A DNA stretch of 64,000 nucleotides from Neorhizobium huautlense. Lineage in GTDB: Bacteria; Pseudomonadota; Alphaproteobacteria; Rhizobiales; Rhizobiaceae. Position 1 is the first letter of the stretch. Each line of letters opens with the position of its first letter. This document shows, in pieces, positions 1-11,299 of this stretch. The notes beneath the pieces were generated by a model. It saw nothing but the letters and a program-made list of their open reading frames with translations. It did not search any database and had not been told where the DNA came from. The position numbers and the translations under genes were made by a program. The stretch covers positions 62,001-126,000 of the forward strand of contig NZ_PVBM01000015.1 in NCBI RefSeq assembly GCF_002968575.1. The letters run 5' to 3'.

Positions 1-466
1 TCAGGGAAACCGTGCCTGGCGGAAGCTGGCCCATCGTGCCGATCACTTCCGGGTGGCCGGCATGGCCAATCAGCACCACATGGCGGCCAAGCCGCTGGTG
101 GCGCATGGCCTGTTTGTGGACCTTCGAAACGAGCGGGCAGGTCGCATCAAGATAGAACAGATTGCGCGCTTGCGCATCCTCCGGCACCGATTTGGGAACC
201 CCATGGGCGGAAAAGACAACCGGCTGCTCCCTATGCTCGACCGGAATCTCTTCCAGTTCCTCGACAAAAACCGCGCCCTTTGCTTCCAGCCCTTCCACAA
301 CGTAGCGGTTATGGACGATCTCGTGGCGGACATAGACGGGTGCGCCATAGGCCTTCAGCGCCAGCACGACGATCTGGATGGCGCGGTCGACGCCGGCACA
401 AAAACCGCGCGGGCCGCAGAGGCGGATCGAAAGCGGACTTTTTTTTGCGGGGAGTGAGGATGCCAT
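1..466 (-). CDS. ispH: 4-hydroxy-3-methylbut-2-enyl diphosphate reductase IspH (N-terminal part, cut by window edge)
   Basis: Last enzyme of the MEP isoprenoid pathway; a cytosolic [4Fe-4S] reductase making IPP and DMAPP from HMBPP. Translating the minus strand from the ATG at 466 gives 155 residues that run off the left edge. The family hallmarks are there: the [13 protein letters not shown] motif with cluster Cys23, His52 in EIVHNRYVV, His88 in SAHGVP and cluster Cys110 in DATCPLV. Full-length IspH is about 310-340 residues, so roughly half is present. The start lies 4 bp after the stop of the DUF1304 gene, so the two are probably co-transcribed. Identification is firm; only the 3' end is missing. 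Confidence 0.95.
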   Translation of the reverse strand, partial: MASSLPAKKSPLSIRLCGPRGFCAGVDRAIQIVVLALKAYGAPVYVRHEIVHNRYVVEGLEAKGAVFVEELEEIPVEHREQPVVFSAHGVPKSVPEDAQARNLFYLDATCPLVSKVHKQAMRHQRLGRHVVLIGHAGHPEVIGTMGQLPPGTVSL

Positions 467-470
467 CAAA

Positions 471-836
471 TCAGGACGCCAGGAATGTCAGCAACAGAGC
501 GATAAGGGCCGGACCGCCCTGAACCAGCAGGATCCGCGGCTTGACCGACCACGCGCCATATATAGCGGCAATGACGACGCACACAAGGAAGAAGAGCTTT
601 AGCTGGAACGCGAAAGCCGGATCCGGATGGAGCAATGACCAGAACAGCCCGGCCGCAAGGAAGCCGTTGTAGAGCCCTTGGTTGGCGGCCAGCACCTTCG
701 TTGCCTGCGCCCGTTCCTCCGACATGCGGAACACCCTTCTTCCCGTCGGACCAGTCCAAAGGAACATCTCCAGGACCAGAAACCCCACATGCAGCAGCGC
801 CGCCAGCGCGACGAAGAGATTTGCCAGCAGACTCAT
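471..836 (-). CDS. DUF1304 family integral membrane protein
   Basis: A 121-residue protein with four hydrophobic segments (about residues 4-26, 50-70, 75-95 and 100-119). The [18 protein letters not shown] motif and the [14 protein letters not shown] motif are typical of DUF1304, a family of small inner-membrane proteins with no established biochemical role. It lies between the SURF1 gene (60 bp upstream) and ispH (4 bp downstream) on the same strand and is probably part of that transcript. Nothing in the sequence links it to oxidase assembly or isoprenoid synthesis beyond position. Confidence 0.85.
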   Translation of the reverse strand: MSLLANLFVALAALLHVGFLVLEMFLWTGPTGRRVFRMSEERAQATKVLAANQGLYNGFLAAGLFWSLLHPDPAFAFQLKLFFLVCVVIAAIYGAWSVKPRILLVQGGPALIALLLTFLAS

Positions 837-896
837 CCCAACCCCCGTTCAACCCGGTTGTAACATAATGCGGTTCAAGCACCGGAGCCAACCGCC

Positions 897-1664
897 TCAA
901 GCATGCTTGCGCCGAAACCACATCCCGATCACGACCGCAACAAGCGCTGCAGCCAAGCCGTACCACGTCACCGCGTATTGCAGGTGGCTGTTCGGCAGGT
1001 CGAATTGCGTCACCCCACCTTTCGGCCAGCCGCCTGGATTGGCGACCGATGCATCGGCATCCACGAAGAACGGTACGGCCTTGGACGGGTCGAGGCCCGC
1101 AGTTGCGACCATGGCGTCGAGATCCTTCCAGTAGAAGATGTTCTTCGCGGTGTCGTTGTCCGGAACGATGGCTGACGGCTTTACGGGAAGTCGGCTGCGG
1201 GCATAACCCGTGACCGTCTGCTCCCCCGTCACCTCTCCGGCCGGTCGCGTTGCCGGTTCCTTCATCTCATAGGGCACGAAACCGCGATTGACGAAAAGGA
1301 TGCGGCCATCGGTCAGCGTCATCGGCGTATAGACGTAGAAGCCGGTGCGGCCTTGGAATGTCGCGAAGAAATGCCGCTCCTTCCGGTGATCGAAGGTACC
1401 GGTTACCGAGATGCGGCGATATTCAATATCGCCGCCAGACCTCATGAGCGTCTCGATCTCGGAGAGTGCCACGGGTGACGCAGCCCGGCGCGCGGCGATA
1501 TCGGCAAGCAGCCCCTCTTTCCATTGCAGCCGTCCCACCTGCCAGGTGCCGAGCGAGAGAAGCGTGGCGAGTGCTAGAAGAACGATGACGGCGCTGCCAA
1601 TTCTCCAGCCGCGACTGCGCCGCGTAGGGGTAGGCGTGATCTCGGAAGAAGCCTTCATCGCCAT
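897..1664 (-). CDS. SURF1/Shy1 family cytochrome oxidase assembly protein
   Basis: A 255-residue protein with the SURF1 topology: one membrane segment near the N terminus (about 24-44), a large periplasmic domain, and a second segment near the C terminus (about 230-248). Family motifs are the LGTWQVGRLQWK stretch after TM1, VNRGFVP in the middle, and HLQYAVTWYGLA leading into TM2. SURF1 proteins help insert heme a into subunit I of aa3 oxidases, which fits its place just after the cta operon. A terminator (1679-1710) separates it from ctaE, so it is read through or has its own promoter. Two in-frame ATGs (1664, 1658) are possible starts. Confidence 0.92.
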   Translation of the reverse strand: MAMKASSEITPTPTRRSRGWRIGSAVIVLLALATLLSLGTWQVGRLQWKEGLLADIAARRAASPVALSEIETLMRSGGDIEYRRISVTGTFDHRKERHFFATFQGRTGFYVYTPMTLTDGRILFVNRGFVPYEMKEPATRPAGEVTGEQTVTGYARSRLPVKPSAIVPDNDTAKNIFYWKDLDAMVATAGLDPSKAVPFFVDADASVANPGGWPKGGVTQFDLPNSHLQYAVTWYGLAAALVAVVIGMWFRRKHA

Positions 1665-1678
1665 GGAATTCCGATCCT

Positions 1679-1710
1679 TAAAAACAGAAGGGCGGCTTTC
1701 GCCGCCCTTA
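1679..1710 (-). terminator. Rho-independent terminator after ctaE
   Basis: A perfect 9-bp stem (1688-1696 with 1701-1709) with a TTTC loop on the plus strand. Read on the minus strand it is followed by a run of five T (plus-strand A at 1680-1684). It lies 21 nt beyond the ctaE stop and ends the oxidase operon before the SURF1 gene. Confidence 0.85.
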
Positions 1711-1730
1711 CCAAGCCTATGTCCCGAGGA

Positions 1731-2609
1731 TCAACCGTGGGAAAGCGGTGCGCCCCAGCCGCCCCAGATGTAGATCGAGAAGAACAGAAACAGCCAGACG
1801 ACGTCGACGAAATGCCAATACCAGGCAGCAGCCTCGAAGCCGAAATGCTTCTGGGGTGTAAAGCCGCCGCGCATGGCGCGGACCAGGCAGACCAGCAGGA
1901 AGATCGTGCCGATCAGAACGTGGAAGCCATGGAAGCCGGTCGCCATGAAGAAGGTCGCGCCGTAGATCGAGTTGGAGAACGCGAACGGAGCGTGCATGTA
2001 TTCGTAGGCCTGGACGAAGGAAAACAGGATGCCGAGCGCGACTGTCAGCGACAGGCCTGAGATAAGGCCCTTGCGATCATTGTGCAGCAGCGCATGGTGC
2101 GCCCAGGTCACGCAGGTCCCCGACAAGAGCAGGATGATCGTGTTGTAGAGCGGCAGGTGCCAGGGATCGAGAACCTCGATGCCCTTCGGCGGCCACTGGC
2201 CGCCCACGGCCTCGACGCGGCTCGCCTGGATAGCTTCGTTGGCAAACAGGCTGGCATCGAAAAAGGCCCAGAACCAGGCAACGAAGAACATCACTTCGGA
2301 GGCGATGAACATGATCATGCCGTAGCGCAGATGCAGCGACACGACGCGCGTATGGGCGCCCTCGCGGCCTTCCTTGATGGTGTCCGACCACCAGCCGATC
2401 ATCGTGTAGACGACGATGGCGAGGCCGATGAAGAAGAGCCAGGGCGTCGCGAAATTCAGGCCGAAAAGCTTGAACTCGCCGCCATGCAGATAGCGCATGT
2501 AACCTACGCCGCCAAAGGTCAGGACGAAGGCGCCGAGCGAAGCCAGAATAGGCCACGGGCTCGGATCGATAATGTGGTAGTCGTGCTGTTTCTGATGCGC
2601 ATCGGCCAT
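1731..2609 (-). CDS. ctaE: Cytochrome c oxidase subunit III
   Basis: Seven-helix subunit III of an aa3-type cytochrome c oxidase, 292 residues. The protein starts MADAHQKQHDYHIIDPSPWP, the usual alphaproteobacterial COX3 start. Typical blocks follow: GWWSDTIKEG, SEVMFFVAWFWAFFDASLF, LLSGTCVTWAHHALL, GATFFMATGFHGFHV, and the C-terminal AAWYWHFVDVVWLFLF. The open frame continues upstream, but the ATG at 2609 is chosen because COX3 homology begins there. It is the last gene of the cta operon, 49 bp after ctaG, with a small intercistronic hairpin between them and a terminator after it. Confidence 0.97.
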   Translation of the reverse strand: MADAHQKQHDYHIIDPSPWPILASLGAFVLTFGGVGYMRYLHGGEFKLFGLNFATPWLFFIGLAIVVYTMIGWWSDTIKEGREGAHTRVVSLHLRYGMIMFIASEVMFFVAWFWAFFDASLFANEAIQASRVEAVGGQWPPKGIEVLDPWHLPLYNTIILLLSGTCVTWAHHALLHNDRKGLISGLSLTVALGILFSFVQAYEYMHAPFAFSNSIYGATFFMATGFHGFHVLIGTIFLLVCLVRAMRGGFTPQKHFGFEAAAWYWHFVDVVWLFLFFSIYIWGGWGAPLSHG

Positions 2610-2635
2610 GTCAGAATCCCCGGATGAATGCCTGC

Positions 2636-2653
2636 TTCGCCGAAACCGGCGAA
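2636..2653 (-). other. Intercistronic stem-loop between ctaG and ctaE
   Basis: A perfect 7-bp stem (2636-2642 with 2647-2653) and a 4-nt loop. No T-run follows on either strand, so it is more likely an mRNA-processing or stability hairpin than a terminator. Confidence 0.45.
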
Positions 2654-2658
2654 CCCTC

Positions 2659-3264
2659 TTAAAGTTTCTTGTCCACTGTCTTGCCGCCTTCCGGCAGAGC
2701 CGCGACCGGTTTGCCGGGCGCACTCGGATAGAAGGTGTAGGACAGTGTGATCGTCTTGATATTCTTGGTCTCTTCCGCCTTGGCAATCTCCGGATCGACG
2801 AAGAATACCACAGGCATCGTGACCGACTGGCCGGGCTGCAGCGTCTGCTCGGTGAAGCAGAAGCACTCGACCTTGTTGAAGTAGGCGCCAGCTTCCATCG
2901 GCGTGACATTGAAGACGGCGGTGCCGGTCGTCGCACTCGAGGAGCGATTGGTCGCCGTATATTCGATCTGCAGCGTCTCGCCGATCTTTGGATCCACCGC
3001 CTTGGCGGGCTTGAAGTCCCAGTTGAGGCCGGGCGAGATATTGGCGTCGAAGGTGACCTTGATCGTCTTGTCCAAGACCTTGTCGGAATACTGCTCGACC
3101 CGTTGCGTCGTGCCGTTGTAGCCTGTCACCTGGCAGAACAAGCGGTAAAGCGGCACCGACGCATAGGCCATGCCGACCATGCCGGCGACGAAAACGGCGC
3201 AGCCGGCGAAGATCGCGCCGTTGCTTACCCGTTTTGCCTGTGCATTCCGACCGGCTTCCGTCAT
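2659..3264 (-). CDS. ctaG: Cytochrome c oxidase assembly protein CtaG/Cox11 (copper delivery to CuB)
   Basis: A 201-residue membrane-anchored copper chaperone that supplies the CuB site of subunit I. One N-terminal membrane helix (about 18-38) is followed by [19 protein letters not shown], a hallmark of Cox11, and by the copper-binding CFCF pair within [12 protein letters not shown]. The end, [10 protein letters not shown], is also typical. Length is normal. It sits 9 bp after the CoxF-like small gene and 49 bp before ctaE, consistent with one polycistronic message. Confidence 0.96.
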   Translation of the reverse strand: MTEAGRNAQAKRVSNGAIFAGCAVFVAGMVGMAYASVPLYRLFCQVTGYNGTTQRVEQYSDKVLDKTIKVTFDANISPGLNWDFKPAKAVDPKIGETLQIEYTATNRSSSATTGTAVFNVTPMEAGAYFNKVECFCFTEQTLQPGQSVTMPVVFFVDPEIAKAEETKNIKTITLSYTFYPSAPGKPVAALPEGGKTVDKKL

Positions 3265-3273
3265 CGCCCGCTC

Positions 3274-3414
3274 CTAGTTCCCAAGCCCGCCGATTTTGAC
3301 CAGCGTGATGATGTAGAAGAGAATGACAAGACCGGCCAGCAGCACACCAAGCGCGATGTTGCGGTTGCGGCGTGACTTCTTCTGCGCCTCATTGAGCTTG
3401 ACGGTCTCGATCAC
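3274..3414 (-). CDS. Small single-helix protein of the oxidase operon (CoxF-like)
   Basis: A 46-residue protein with a charged N terminus ([19 protein letters not shown]) and one membrane helix (about 21-41). It starts at a GTG (3414) that overlaps the ctaB stop as GTGA, so translation is probably coupled to ctaB. A small one-helix gene between ctaB and ctaG is a recurring feature of rhizobial cta operons and is often annotated CoxF. Its function is not established. The compact position, conserved basic-plus-helix design and coupling argue for a real gene. Confidence 0.8.
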   Translation of the reverse strand: MIETVKLNEAQKKSRRNRNIALGVLLAGLVILFYIITLVKIGGLGN

Positions 3415-4367
3415 AGCAGGCCTCCAAGGATGGTGGGCAGCCCTTCGAACATCCGATCGGCCAACAGGGCCGAAAAGATAGCGAAAAGATAGAGGATCGA
3501 ATAGGCGAACATCTTCTTCGCCGGGATCATCTTCTGGTCGCCGTCCGGCATCCGCCAGACGGCGATGGAACAGTAGACGAAAACCGCGCCGAGCAGCGAT
3601 GAGAAGATGCCGTAACCGAAGCCGGCGAGGCCCGTAAAGGTCGGCGCAACGGCGATCGCTGCGGTCAACGCTGCGTAGACGACGATCTGTGTCTTCGTGG
3701 AAGCTTCTCCCGCCACATTCGGCATCATCGGTATGCCGACCGCGCCGTAGTCGCGCATCTTGAACAGAGCCAGCGCCCAGAAATGCGCCGGCGTCCACAG
3801 GAAGATGATGAGGAACAGAAGGATGCTGTCGAGCGACACGCCCCCGGTGACACAGGCCCAGCCGATCATCGGCGGGAAAGCGCCCGAGGCGCCGCCGATG
3901 ACGATGTTCTGCGGCGTCGAACGCTTCAGCCACATCGTGTAGACGACGGCGTAAAAGAAAATGGTGAAGGCGAGCAGGCTGGCGGCAAACCAGTTGACCG
4001 CAAGCCCCAGGATGGCGACGGAAAAGACCGACATCGTCAGCCCGAATGCGAGAGCCTCCTGAGGCAGGACGCGGCCCGCCGGGATCGGTCGCTTCGCTGT
4101 GCGTGTCATGACGGCGTCGATGTCGGCGTCATACCACATGTTCAACGCACCCGAGGCGCCGGCACCGACAGCTATGCAGAGAATTGCGATCACGCCGAGC
4201 ACGGGATTGATGTGGCCGGGCGCGAGGATCAGACCGGCAAATGCCGTGAACACCACGAGCGACATGACCCGCGGCTTCATGAGTTCGAAGAAATCGCGCG
4301 CACCCGCTTCCGAGAGGCGAACGCCTCCATCGGAGCCGAGAACATCGTGATTGCTCATAACCGTCAT
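3411..4367 (-). CDS. ctaB: Protoheme IX farnesyltransferase (heme O synthase)
   Basis: A UbiA-type polytopic prenyltransferase that attaches a farnesyl group to protoheme IX, the first step to heme A. Of 318 residues, the block [21 protein letters not shown] opens the domain, followed by the Asp-rich substrate motif [15 protein letters not shown] and the second Asp region near the [21 protein letters not shown] segment. The C terminus has several more helices. Starts at 4367 and 4355 are both plausible. It shares a GTGA overlap with the CoxF-like gene downstream and lies 68 bp after ctaD, with an 11-bp stem-loop in that gap. Confidence 0.96.
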   Translation of the reverse strand: MTVMSNHDVLGSDGGVRLSEAGARDFFELMKPRVMSLVVFTAFAGLILAPGHINPVLGVIAILCIAVGAGASGALNMWYDADIDAVMTRTAKRPIPAGRVLPQEALAFGLTMSVFSVAILGLAVNWFAASLLAFTIFFYAVVYTMWLKRSTPQNIVIGGASGAFPPMIGWACVTGGVSLDSILLFLIIFLWTPAHFWALALFKMRDYGAVGIPMMPNVAGEASTKTQIVVYAALTAAIAVAPTFTGLAGFGYGIFSSLLGAVFVYCSIAVWRMPDGDQKMIPAKKMFAYSILYLFAIFSALLADRMFEGLPTILGGLL

Positions 4368-4391
4368 TGAACCGTCCTGCTTAACATCTCA

Positions 4392-4416
4392 GGGCATCGC
4401 GGGTGCCGCGATGCCC
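4392..4416 (-). other. Strong intercistronic stem-loop between ctaD and ctaB
   Basis: A perfect 11-bp inverted repeat (4392-4402 with 4406-4416) and a 3-nt loop, 19 nt after the ctaD stop. No T-run follows in either direction, so it looks like an mRNA-stabilising, processing or attenuation element rather than a simple terminator. Confidence 0.6.
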
Positions 4417-4435
4417 CATCTCATTCCTTGGCCGC

Positions 4436-7044
<2,609 letters not shown>

Positions 7045-7449
7045 TAATTTCTCCCCATGCGTTTGATCCAGAACAAACCCAACGCAGAATCCAAGCTATA
7101 TGGTGTGCTTCAATCACAGTTTGCCTGCCGCCGCAATATCTGGCAGGAAAAGCCCATGCGGCATTTTTGCGCCTCGCGGGGAGCGCTGAATCATGTCACG
7201 ATTGCAGGCTCGTGCGACTGAAACTCCCCCATCGAACGGCGATCGAGCCGGCCTCCCGCCCCTTTTTTATGCATCATAGCTTATATTCCGCGCAACGCCG
7301 CAGATTAATGAAGCTGTGAATCAATATGGGGAGGGCATCGCACGCGGAGTCCCATTTTCGCCGTACTCCACTGGAAAGAGGGCGGGGCTTTTCATTTGGT
7401 TCGGCCAGCGACAAGAATAGCCGCACTGATTCGTCTTACCGAGGTTTCC
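7045..7449. promoter_or_regulatory. Divergent control region between the cta operon and the IalB-like gene
   Basis: About 400 bp without a credible gene. It must hold the promoter of the cta operon (minus) and of the IalB-like gene (plus). A weak candidate cta promoter on the minus strand is TTGAAG (7108-7113) with a 17-nt spacer to ATTCTG (7085-7090). An AT-rich patch lies at 7261-7290. I see no riboswitch, RNA gene or strong repeat. A frame open on the minus strand from about 8385 reaches into this region but is antisense to real genes. Confidence 0.45.
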
Positions 7450-8088
7450 ATGGGCCGTCCCTCCCTGATCCGCGCCAGTTTTGCAGCAATGCTCGCGACG
7501 GCCGTATCTCTTCCGGCATTCGCGCAGCAGCAACCTGGCCCGCGCCCGACGCCCCAACCAAGCCAAGGCACGACCTCGCCAGCGGCTCCCCAGCCCCCCG
7601 GACCGGCCCAGTCGGTGCCGGGAGTTCAGCCGCAACCGGCCCAGAAGCCGCAGCCGCCCGGCAATGTCCGCGAAAATCACGGCGCCTGGTCGATCATCTG
7701 CGACAGGCCGGCGGGCGCTTCTGCCGAACAATGTGCGCTGATGCAGAACGTGATTGCCGAAGACCGGCCGGAAGTGGGACTGTCGGTCGTCGTCCTGAAA
7801 ACCGCCGACCGCAAGGCGAAGATCCTGCGCATCCTCGCGCCGCTCGGTGTTCTCCTGAAGGACGGCATGGAGCTCTACGTCGATAACAACAATATCGGCC
7901 GCGCTTATTTCACCCGCTGCTTCTCCGAAGGCTGTTATGTGGAGGTGGAGATCGACGACGAGCTGATGCGCATCCTTCGTGCCGGCAAAAACGCCGTCTT
8001 TGCACTGCGCGAATCGGCCGACCAGGATCGCGTCGGCATTCCGATCGAGCTTTCCGGCTTCGCTCCGGGTTACGACGCCCTCCCCTGA
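7450..8088 (+). CDS. Invasion-associated locus B (IalB) family exported protein
   Basis: A 212-residue exported protein. A signal peptide ends near AFAQQQ (about residue 23), then a Pro/Gln/Ala-rich linker (about 24-75) leads to the IalB domain starting NHGAWSIICDRP. Paired cysteines in ICDRP, EQCALMQ, TRCFSEGCY and the alternating hydrophobic strands fit the family, named from Bartonella IalB but common in free-living rhizobia as periplasmic proteins of unclear role. The ATG at 7450 is preferred over one 54 bp upstream because a clean signal peptide begins there and GAGG precedes it. It is likely monocistronic; tldD starts 75 bp later. Confidence 0.85.
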   Translation: MGRPSLIRASFAAMLATAVSLPAFAQQQPGPRPTPQPSQGTTSPAAPQPPGPAQSVPGVQPQPAQKPQPPGNVRENHGAWSIICDRPAGASAEQCALMQNVIAEDRPEVGLSVVVLKTADRKAKILRILAPLGVLLKDGMELYVDNNNIGRAYFTRCFSEGCYVEVEIDDELMRILRAGKNAVFALRESADQDRVGIPIELSGFAPGYDALP

Positions 8089-8163
8089 CACTTGCCTCCG
8101 GCGTCCCGGGGACCTACATCGGACCGAACAAAGTTCGGGCCCGACCCGGCGAAGGAGCCTGCC

Positions 8164-9579
8164 ATGAATACCGATCTTCTCAACCTTTTCGACTGCGACG
8201 AGGTCAAGTTGCGTTCGATCCTGTCCGAGACGCTGGCCGGGGCCGACGACGGCGAGTTGTTCGTGGAGCATGCCCAGGCGGAATCGCTGACCTTCGACAA
8301 CGGACGGCTGAAGGGCGGCTCCTTTAATACAGATCAAGGATTCGGGCTGCGCGCGGTGGCCGGCGAAGCGGTCGGTTATGCGCATGCGGGGGAGCTTTCC
8401 GCCGCAGCACTATCGCGCGCCGCCGATGCCGTGCGGGCCGTCACGGCCGGCTATTCCGGCTCCTATGCGGCCGCTCCGCAGCGCACCAACAAGAAATATT
8501 ACGGAGACGAAAACCCGATCGGATCCCCGAGCTTCGAGGAAAAGGTCAAGCTCTTGACCGACATCGACGCCTACCTGCGCAACAAGGACGATAAGGTCCG
8601 ACAGGTGACGGCCACCGTTTCGGCAAGCTGGCAGGTGGTCGATATCCTGCGTGCCGACGGCCACCGGGTGCAGGACATCCGGCCGATGACCCGCATCAAC
8701 ATCTCCGTCGTCGTCGGCGAAGGCGACCGGCAGGAATCAGGTTCCTTCGGCACCGGCGGCCGCATCGGGTTCGGTGATTTCGTAACGGAAGGCAATTGGC
8801 AGACCGGCGCCGACGAGGCGCTTCGCCAGGCGCTGGTCAACCTGGCCGCCATCGACGCGCCGGCCGGTACCATGGACGTCGTACTCGGCTCAGGCTGGCC
8901 GGGCGTGATGCTGCATGAAGCCGTCGGTCACGGGCTCGAGGGTGATTTCAACCGCAAAAAGACATCCGCCTTTGCCGGACTTCTGGGAGAAATGGTTGCA
9001 GCTCCGGGTGTTACGGTTGTCGACGACGGCACGATCGACAACCGCCGCGGCTCGATCACCATCGACGATGAAGGCACGCCGTCCAGCTACAATGTGCTCA
9101 TCGAGAACGGCAAACTGGTCGGCTACATGCAGGACCGGCAGAATGCTCGGCTGATGGGCGTTCAGCCGACCGGCAACGGTCGCCGTCAAGGTTATGCCTA
9201 TACCCCGATGCCGCGCATGACCAATACCTACATGCTCGGCGGCGACAAGAGCCCGGACGAGATCATCGCCTCGGTCAAGAAGGGCATTTATGCCGTTTCC
9301 TTCGGCGGCGGCCAGGTCGACATCACCTCCGGCAAGTTCGTGTTCGGTTGCACGGAAGCCTACATGATCGAAAACGGCAAGATCGGACCTGCCATCAAGG
9401 GCGCCATGCTAATCGGCAACGGTCCCGACGCGATGCGAAGGGTGACCATGGTCGGCAACGACATGAAGCTCGACACCGGCATCGGCAATTGCGGCAAGGG
9501 CGGCCAATGGGTGCCGGTCGGCGTCGGCCAGCCGCATCTGAGAATGGACCAGATCACCGTCGGTGGCACCAAGGCTTGA
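8164..9579 (+). CDS. tldD: Metalloprotease TldD
   Basis: Subunit of the TldD/TldE (PmbA) metalloprotease, implicated in modified-peptide maturation and degradation of unfolded peptides. It is 471 residues, the normal size. The zinc site is visible as HEAVGHGLEGDFNRKKTS, and the C-terminal SGKFVFGCTEAYMIENGKI and GNCGKGGQWVPVGVGQP blocks are diagnostic. The ATG at 8164 follows GAAGGAG. A TldE partner is not in the window. A VOC-family frame begins at a TTG overlapping the tldD stop (TTGA), suggesting coupling. Confidence 0.95.
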   Translation: MNTDLLNLFDCDEVKLRSILSETLAGADDGELFVEHAQAESLTFDNGRLKGGSFNTDQGFGLRAVAGEAVGYAHAGELSAAALSRAADAVRAVTAGYSGSYAAAPQRTNKKYYGDENPIGSPSFEEKVKLLTDIDAYLRNKDDKVRQVTATVSASWQVVDILRADGHRVQDIRPMTRINISVVVGEGDRQESGSFGTGGRIGFGDFVTEGNWQTGADEALRQALVNLAAIDAPAGTMDVVLGSGWPGVMLHEAVGHGLEGDFNRKKTSAFAGLLGEMVAAPGVTVVDDGTIDNRRGSITIDDEGTPSSYNVLIENGKLVGYMQDRQNARLMGVQPTGNGRRQGYAYTPMPRMTNTYMLGGDKSPDEIIASVKKGIYAVSFGGGQVDITSGKFVFGCTEAYMIENGKIGPAIKGAMLIGNGPDAMRRVTMVGNDMKLDTGIGNCGKGGQWVPVGVGQPHLRMDQITVGGTKA

Positions 9580-10022
9580 ATCTACATCGCTTCAATGCGC
9601 TGATTCCCGAGCTCTCCGTCAGTGATTGGCGGAAAAGCCGAGATTTCTACTGTGACTTGATCGGTTTTTCGGTCGTCTACGATCGGCGGGAAGAAGGTTT
9701 CGCCTTCTTGGCGCTCGGGGAGGCGCAACTGATGATCGACCAGATTGGCCTTGGCCGCGATTTTGACCTTCCCGAAGCTCCACGCGAACATCCGTTCGGG
9801 CGAGGCATCAACCTCCAGATCGAAGTGCCGGCGCTCCGACCGGTTCTCGTCCGGCTCGCTGCGGCGAATATCCCACTCTATTTGGCGCCGGAAGAGAAAT
9901 GGTATCGCCGGGACGATAAGGAAGTCGGTAATCGACAGTTCATCGTCGCCGATCCCGATGGTTACCTTCTACGATTCTTCGAGGATCTTGGCGAGCGGCC
10001 GCTCAATGGGCATCCGGCCTAA
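9576..10022 (+). CDS. VOC-family protein, bleomycin-resistance (BLMA) type
   Basis: A 148-residue vicinal-oxygen-chelate fold protein: two beta-alpha-beta-beta-beta modules, beginning ALIPELSVSDWRKSRDFYCDLIGF and ending FIVADPDGYLLRFFEDLGE, the pattern of BLMA-type antibiotic-binding proteins. Substrate is unknown; many such chromosomal proteins are not true resistance factors. The only start that keeps the whole first strand is the TTG at 9576, whose last two bases are the first two of the tldD stop. The last 20 bp overlap the convergent MazG-like gene. Confidence 0.8.
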   Translation: MNLHRFNALIPELSVSDWRKSRDFYCDLIGFSVVYDRREEGFAFLALGEAQLMIDQIGLGRDFDLPEAPREHPFGRGINLQIEVPALRPVLVRLAAANIPLYLAPEEKWYRRDDKEVGNRQFIVADPDGYLLRFFEDLGERPLNGHPA

Positions 10023-10323
10023 AAAGCCACTTCCGTTCGATCGCCGCAGCGAGATCGATCTGATTCTTGCGGGCGAAAAGCAGGACATGACCCAAAAGAT
10101 CAGCGGTTTCGTCCGCCAGGTCGCGGCTTAACTCTTCTCTGCTCCGTCCCTTCGTGCGCCCACGGCCGGTCAATCGGTTCCAGGCCTGGGTCAGTTCGCC
10201 CATCTCCTCCTGAAGCTTCAGGAGGAACCAATCGGAATCGCGCTTGATGGCATGGGTTTCGGCATAGCCGGCAGAGGCGGCTTCGAACTGACCGGCGAGT
10301 TTGTCCAGCATGACGTTCTCCAT
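10003..10323 (-). CDS. MazG-like nucleotide pyrophosphohydrolase
   Basis: A 106-residue all-helical protein of the MazG/phosphoribosyl-ATP pyrophosphohydrolase fold. The acidic metal-binding pattern is present: KLQEEMGELTQAW in helix 2 and DLADETADLLGHVL in helix 3, giving the EExxE...ExxD arrangement. Such proteins hydrolyse (d)NTPs or related nucleotides to monophosphates plus PPi; the exact substrate cannot be read here. Its 3' end overlaps the VOC gene tail by 20 bp, and 112 bp separate its start from the divergent TauE-type gene. Confidence 0.8.
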   Translation of the reverse strand: MENVMLDKLAGQFEAASAGYAETHAIKRDSDWFLLKLQEEMGELTQAWNRLTGRGRTKGRSREELSRDLADETADLLGHVLLFARKNQIDLAAAIERKWLFRPDAH

Positions 10324-10435
10324 TTGTACCGATAAGTGACACTGATTCTACCTTCAGGTCCAGGCCATTGCTTGACACCCGGGCGCCAATTCCGGCAGGT
10401 GCGGCCATCGTTCAAATCCCTGTCACGGCCTCCCC

Positions 10436-11227
10436 ATGGAATCTCGAGATCTGTTTGCCGCCTTTCTGGAATCATGGCTTCCGGGTCATTCGTCTTGTCA
10501 ACTCGCCTTTGTTTTCCTGGCGGCGATGGTCGCGGGGCTGGCGCGCGGTTTTTCCGGCTTCGGCGGGGCCCTGATTTTCGTGCCGCTGGCCGGCGCGGCG
10601 ATGGGGCCGAAGATCGCCTCCGGACTGCTCCTCGTGATCGACGGCATCATGACGCTCGGCATGGTGCCGGACAGCTGGCGGCGGGCCAACCGGCGAGAAG
10701 TGGCAACCATGCTTGCAGGTGCCGTGGTAGGCGTGCCGACAGGCACAGCCTTGCTTGCCCTTCTACCTTCTGTCACGCTGCGCTGGATCATCTCGATCGT
10801 CGTGCTCTGCCTGCTGGCCTTCCTGATCTCCGGTTGGCGCTACCATGGTCGGCCGAAGACCTACCTGACAATCGGAGTGGGAGGCCTCGCCGGCCTTTTC
10901 GGCGGCGCAGCGCAGATGTCGGGACCGCCGGTCGTCGCCTATTGGCTCGGCGGCGCAATTCCCCCGACAATCGTGCGGGCCAACCTTGTCCTCTATTTCG
11001 CGCTCTCGACCATCATCTCGGCCACATCCTATTTGATCGGCGGGATTCTCACTGTCGAGGTGCTTCTGATCGCACTTTTCGCCGGTCCCGGTTACGGCCT
11101 CGGTCTGTTTATGGGCTCCAGGCTTTTCGGCATCGCCAGCGAAGCGACGTTCCGGCGGATATGCTTCGTCCTGATTGCGACCGCCGCCCTCATCGGCCTT
11201 CCGCTCTTCGACACCTTGCGCCCCTGA
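10436..11227 (+). CDS. TauE/SafE family sulfite/organosulfonate exporter-like permease
   Basis: A 263-residue inner-membrane protein with seven to eight helices. The glycine-rich repeats GLARGFSGFGGALIFVPLAG in the N half and GLAGLFGGAAQMSGPPVVAYWL in the C half are the internal duplication typical of TauE/SafE (PF01925). Members export sulfite, sulfoacetate or other small anions; specificity cannot be inferred from this context. It appears monocistronic, followed 72 bp later by a polysaccharide deacetylase gene. Confidence 0.88.
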   Translation: MESRDLFAAFLESWLPGHSSCQLAFVFLAAMVAGLARGFSGFGGALIFVPLAGAAMGPKIASGLLLVIDGIMTLGMVPDSWRRANRREVATMLAGAVVGVPTGTALLALLPSVTLRWIISIVVLCLLAFLISGWRYHGRPKTYLTIGVGGLAGLFGGAAQMSGPPVVAYWLGGAIPPTIVRANLVLYFALSTIISATSYLIGGILTVEVLLIALFAGPGYGLGLFMGSRLFGIASEATFRRICFVLIATAALIGLPLFDTLRP

Positions 11228-11299
11228 CGGGATTCTTGCCTGCCTTTCTTCAGCAAGGTTTAACCCGGAACACAGTAGGGTCACGCTTTCAGAAGTGAC

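Noticed and set aside
7321..8385. A 354-codon minus-strand frame across the IalB-like gene and tldD start
   Set aside because: Antisense to two well-supported genes, no recognisable domain, no ribosome site.
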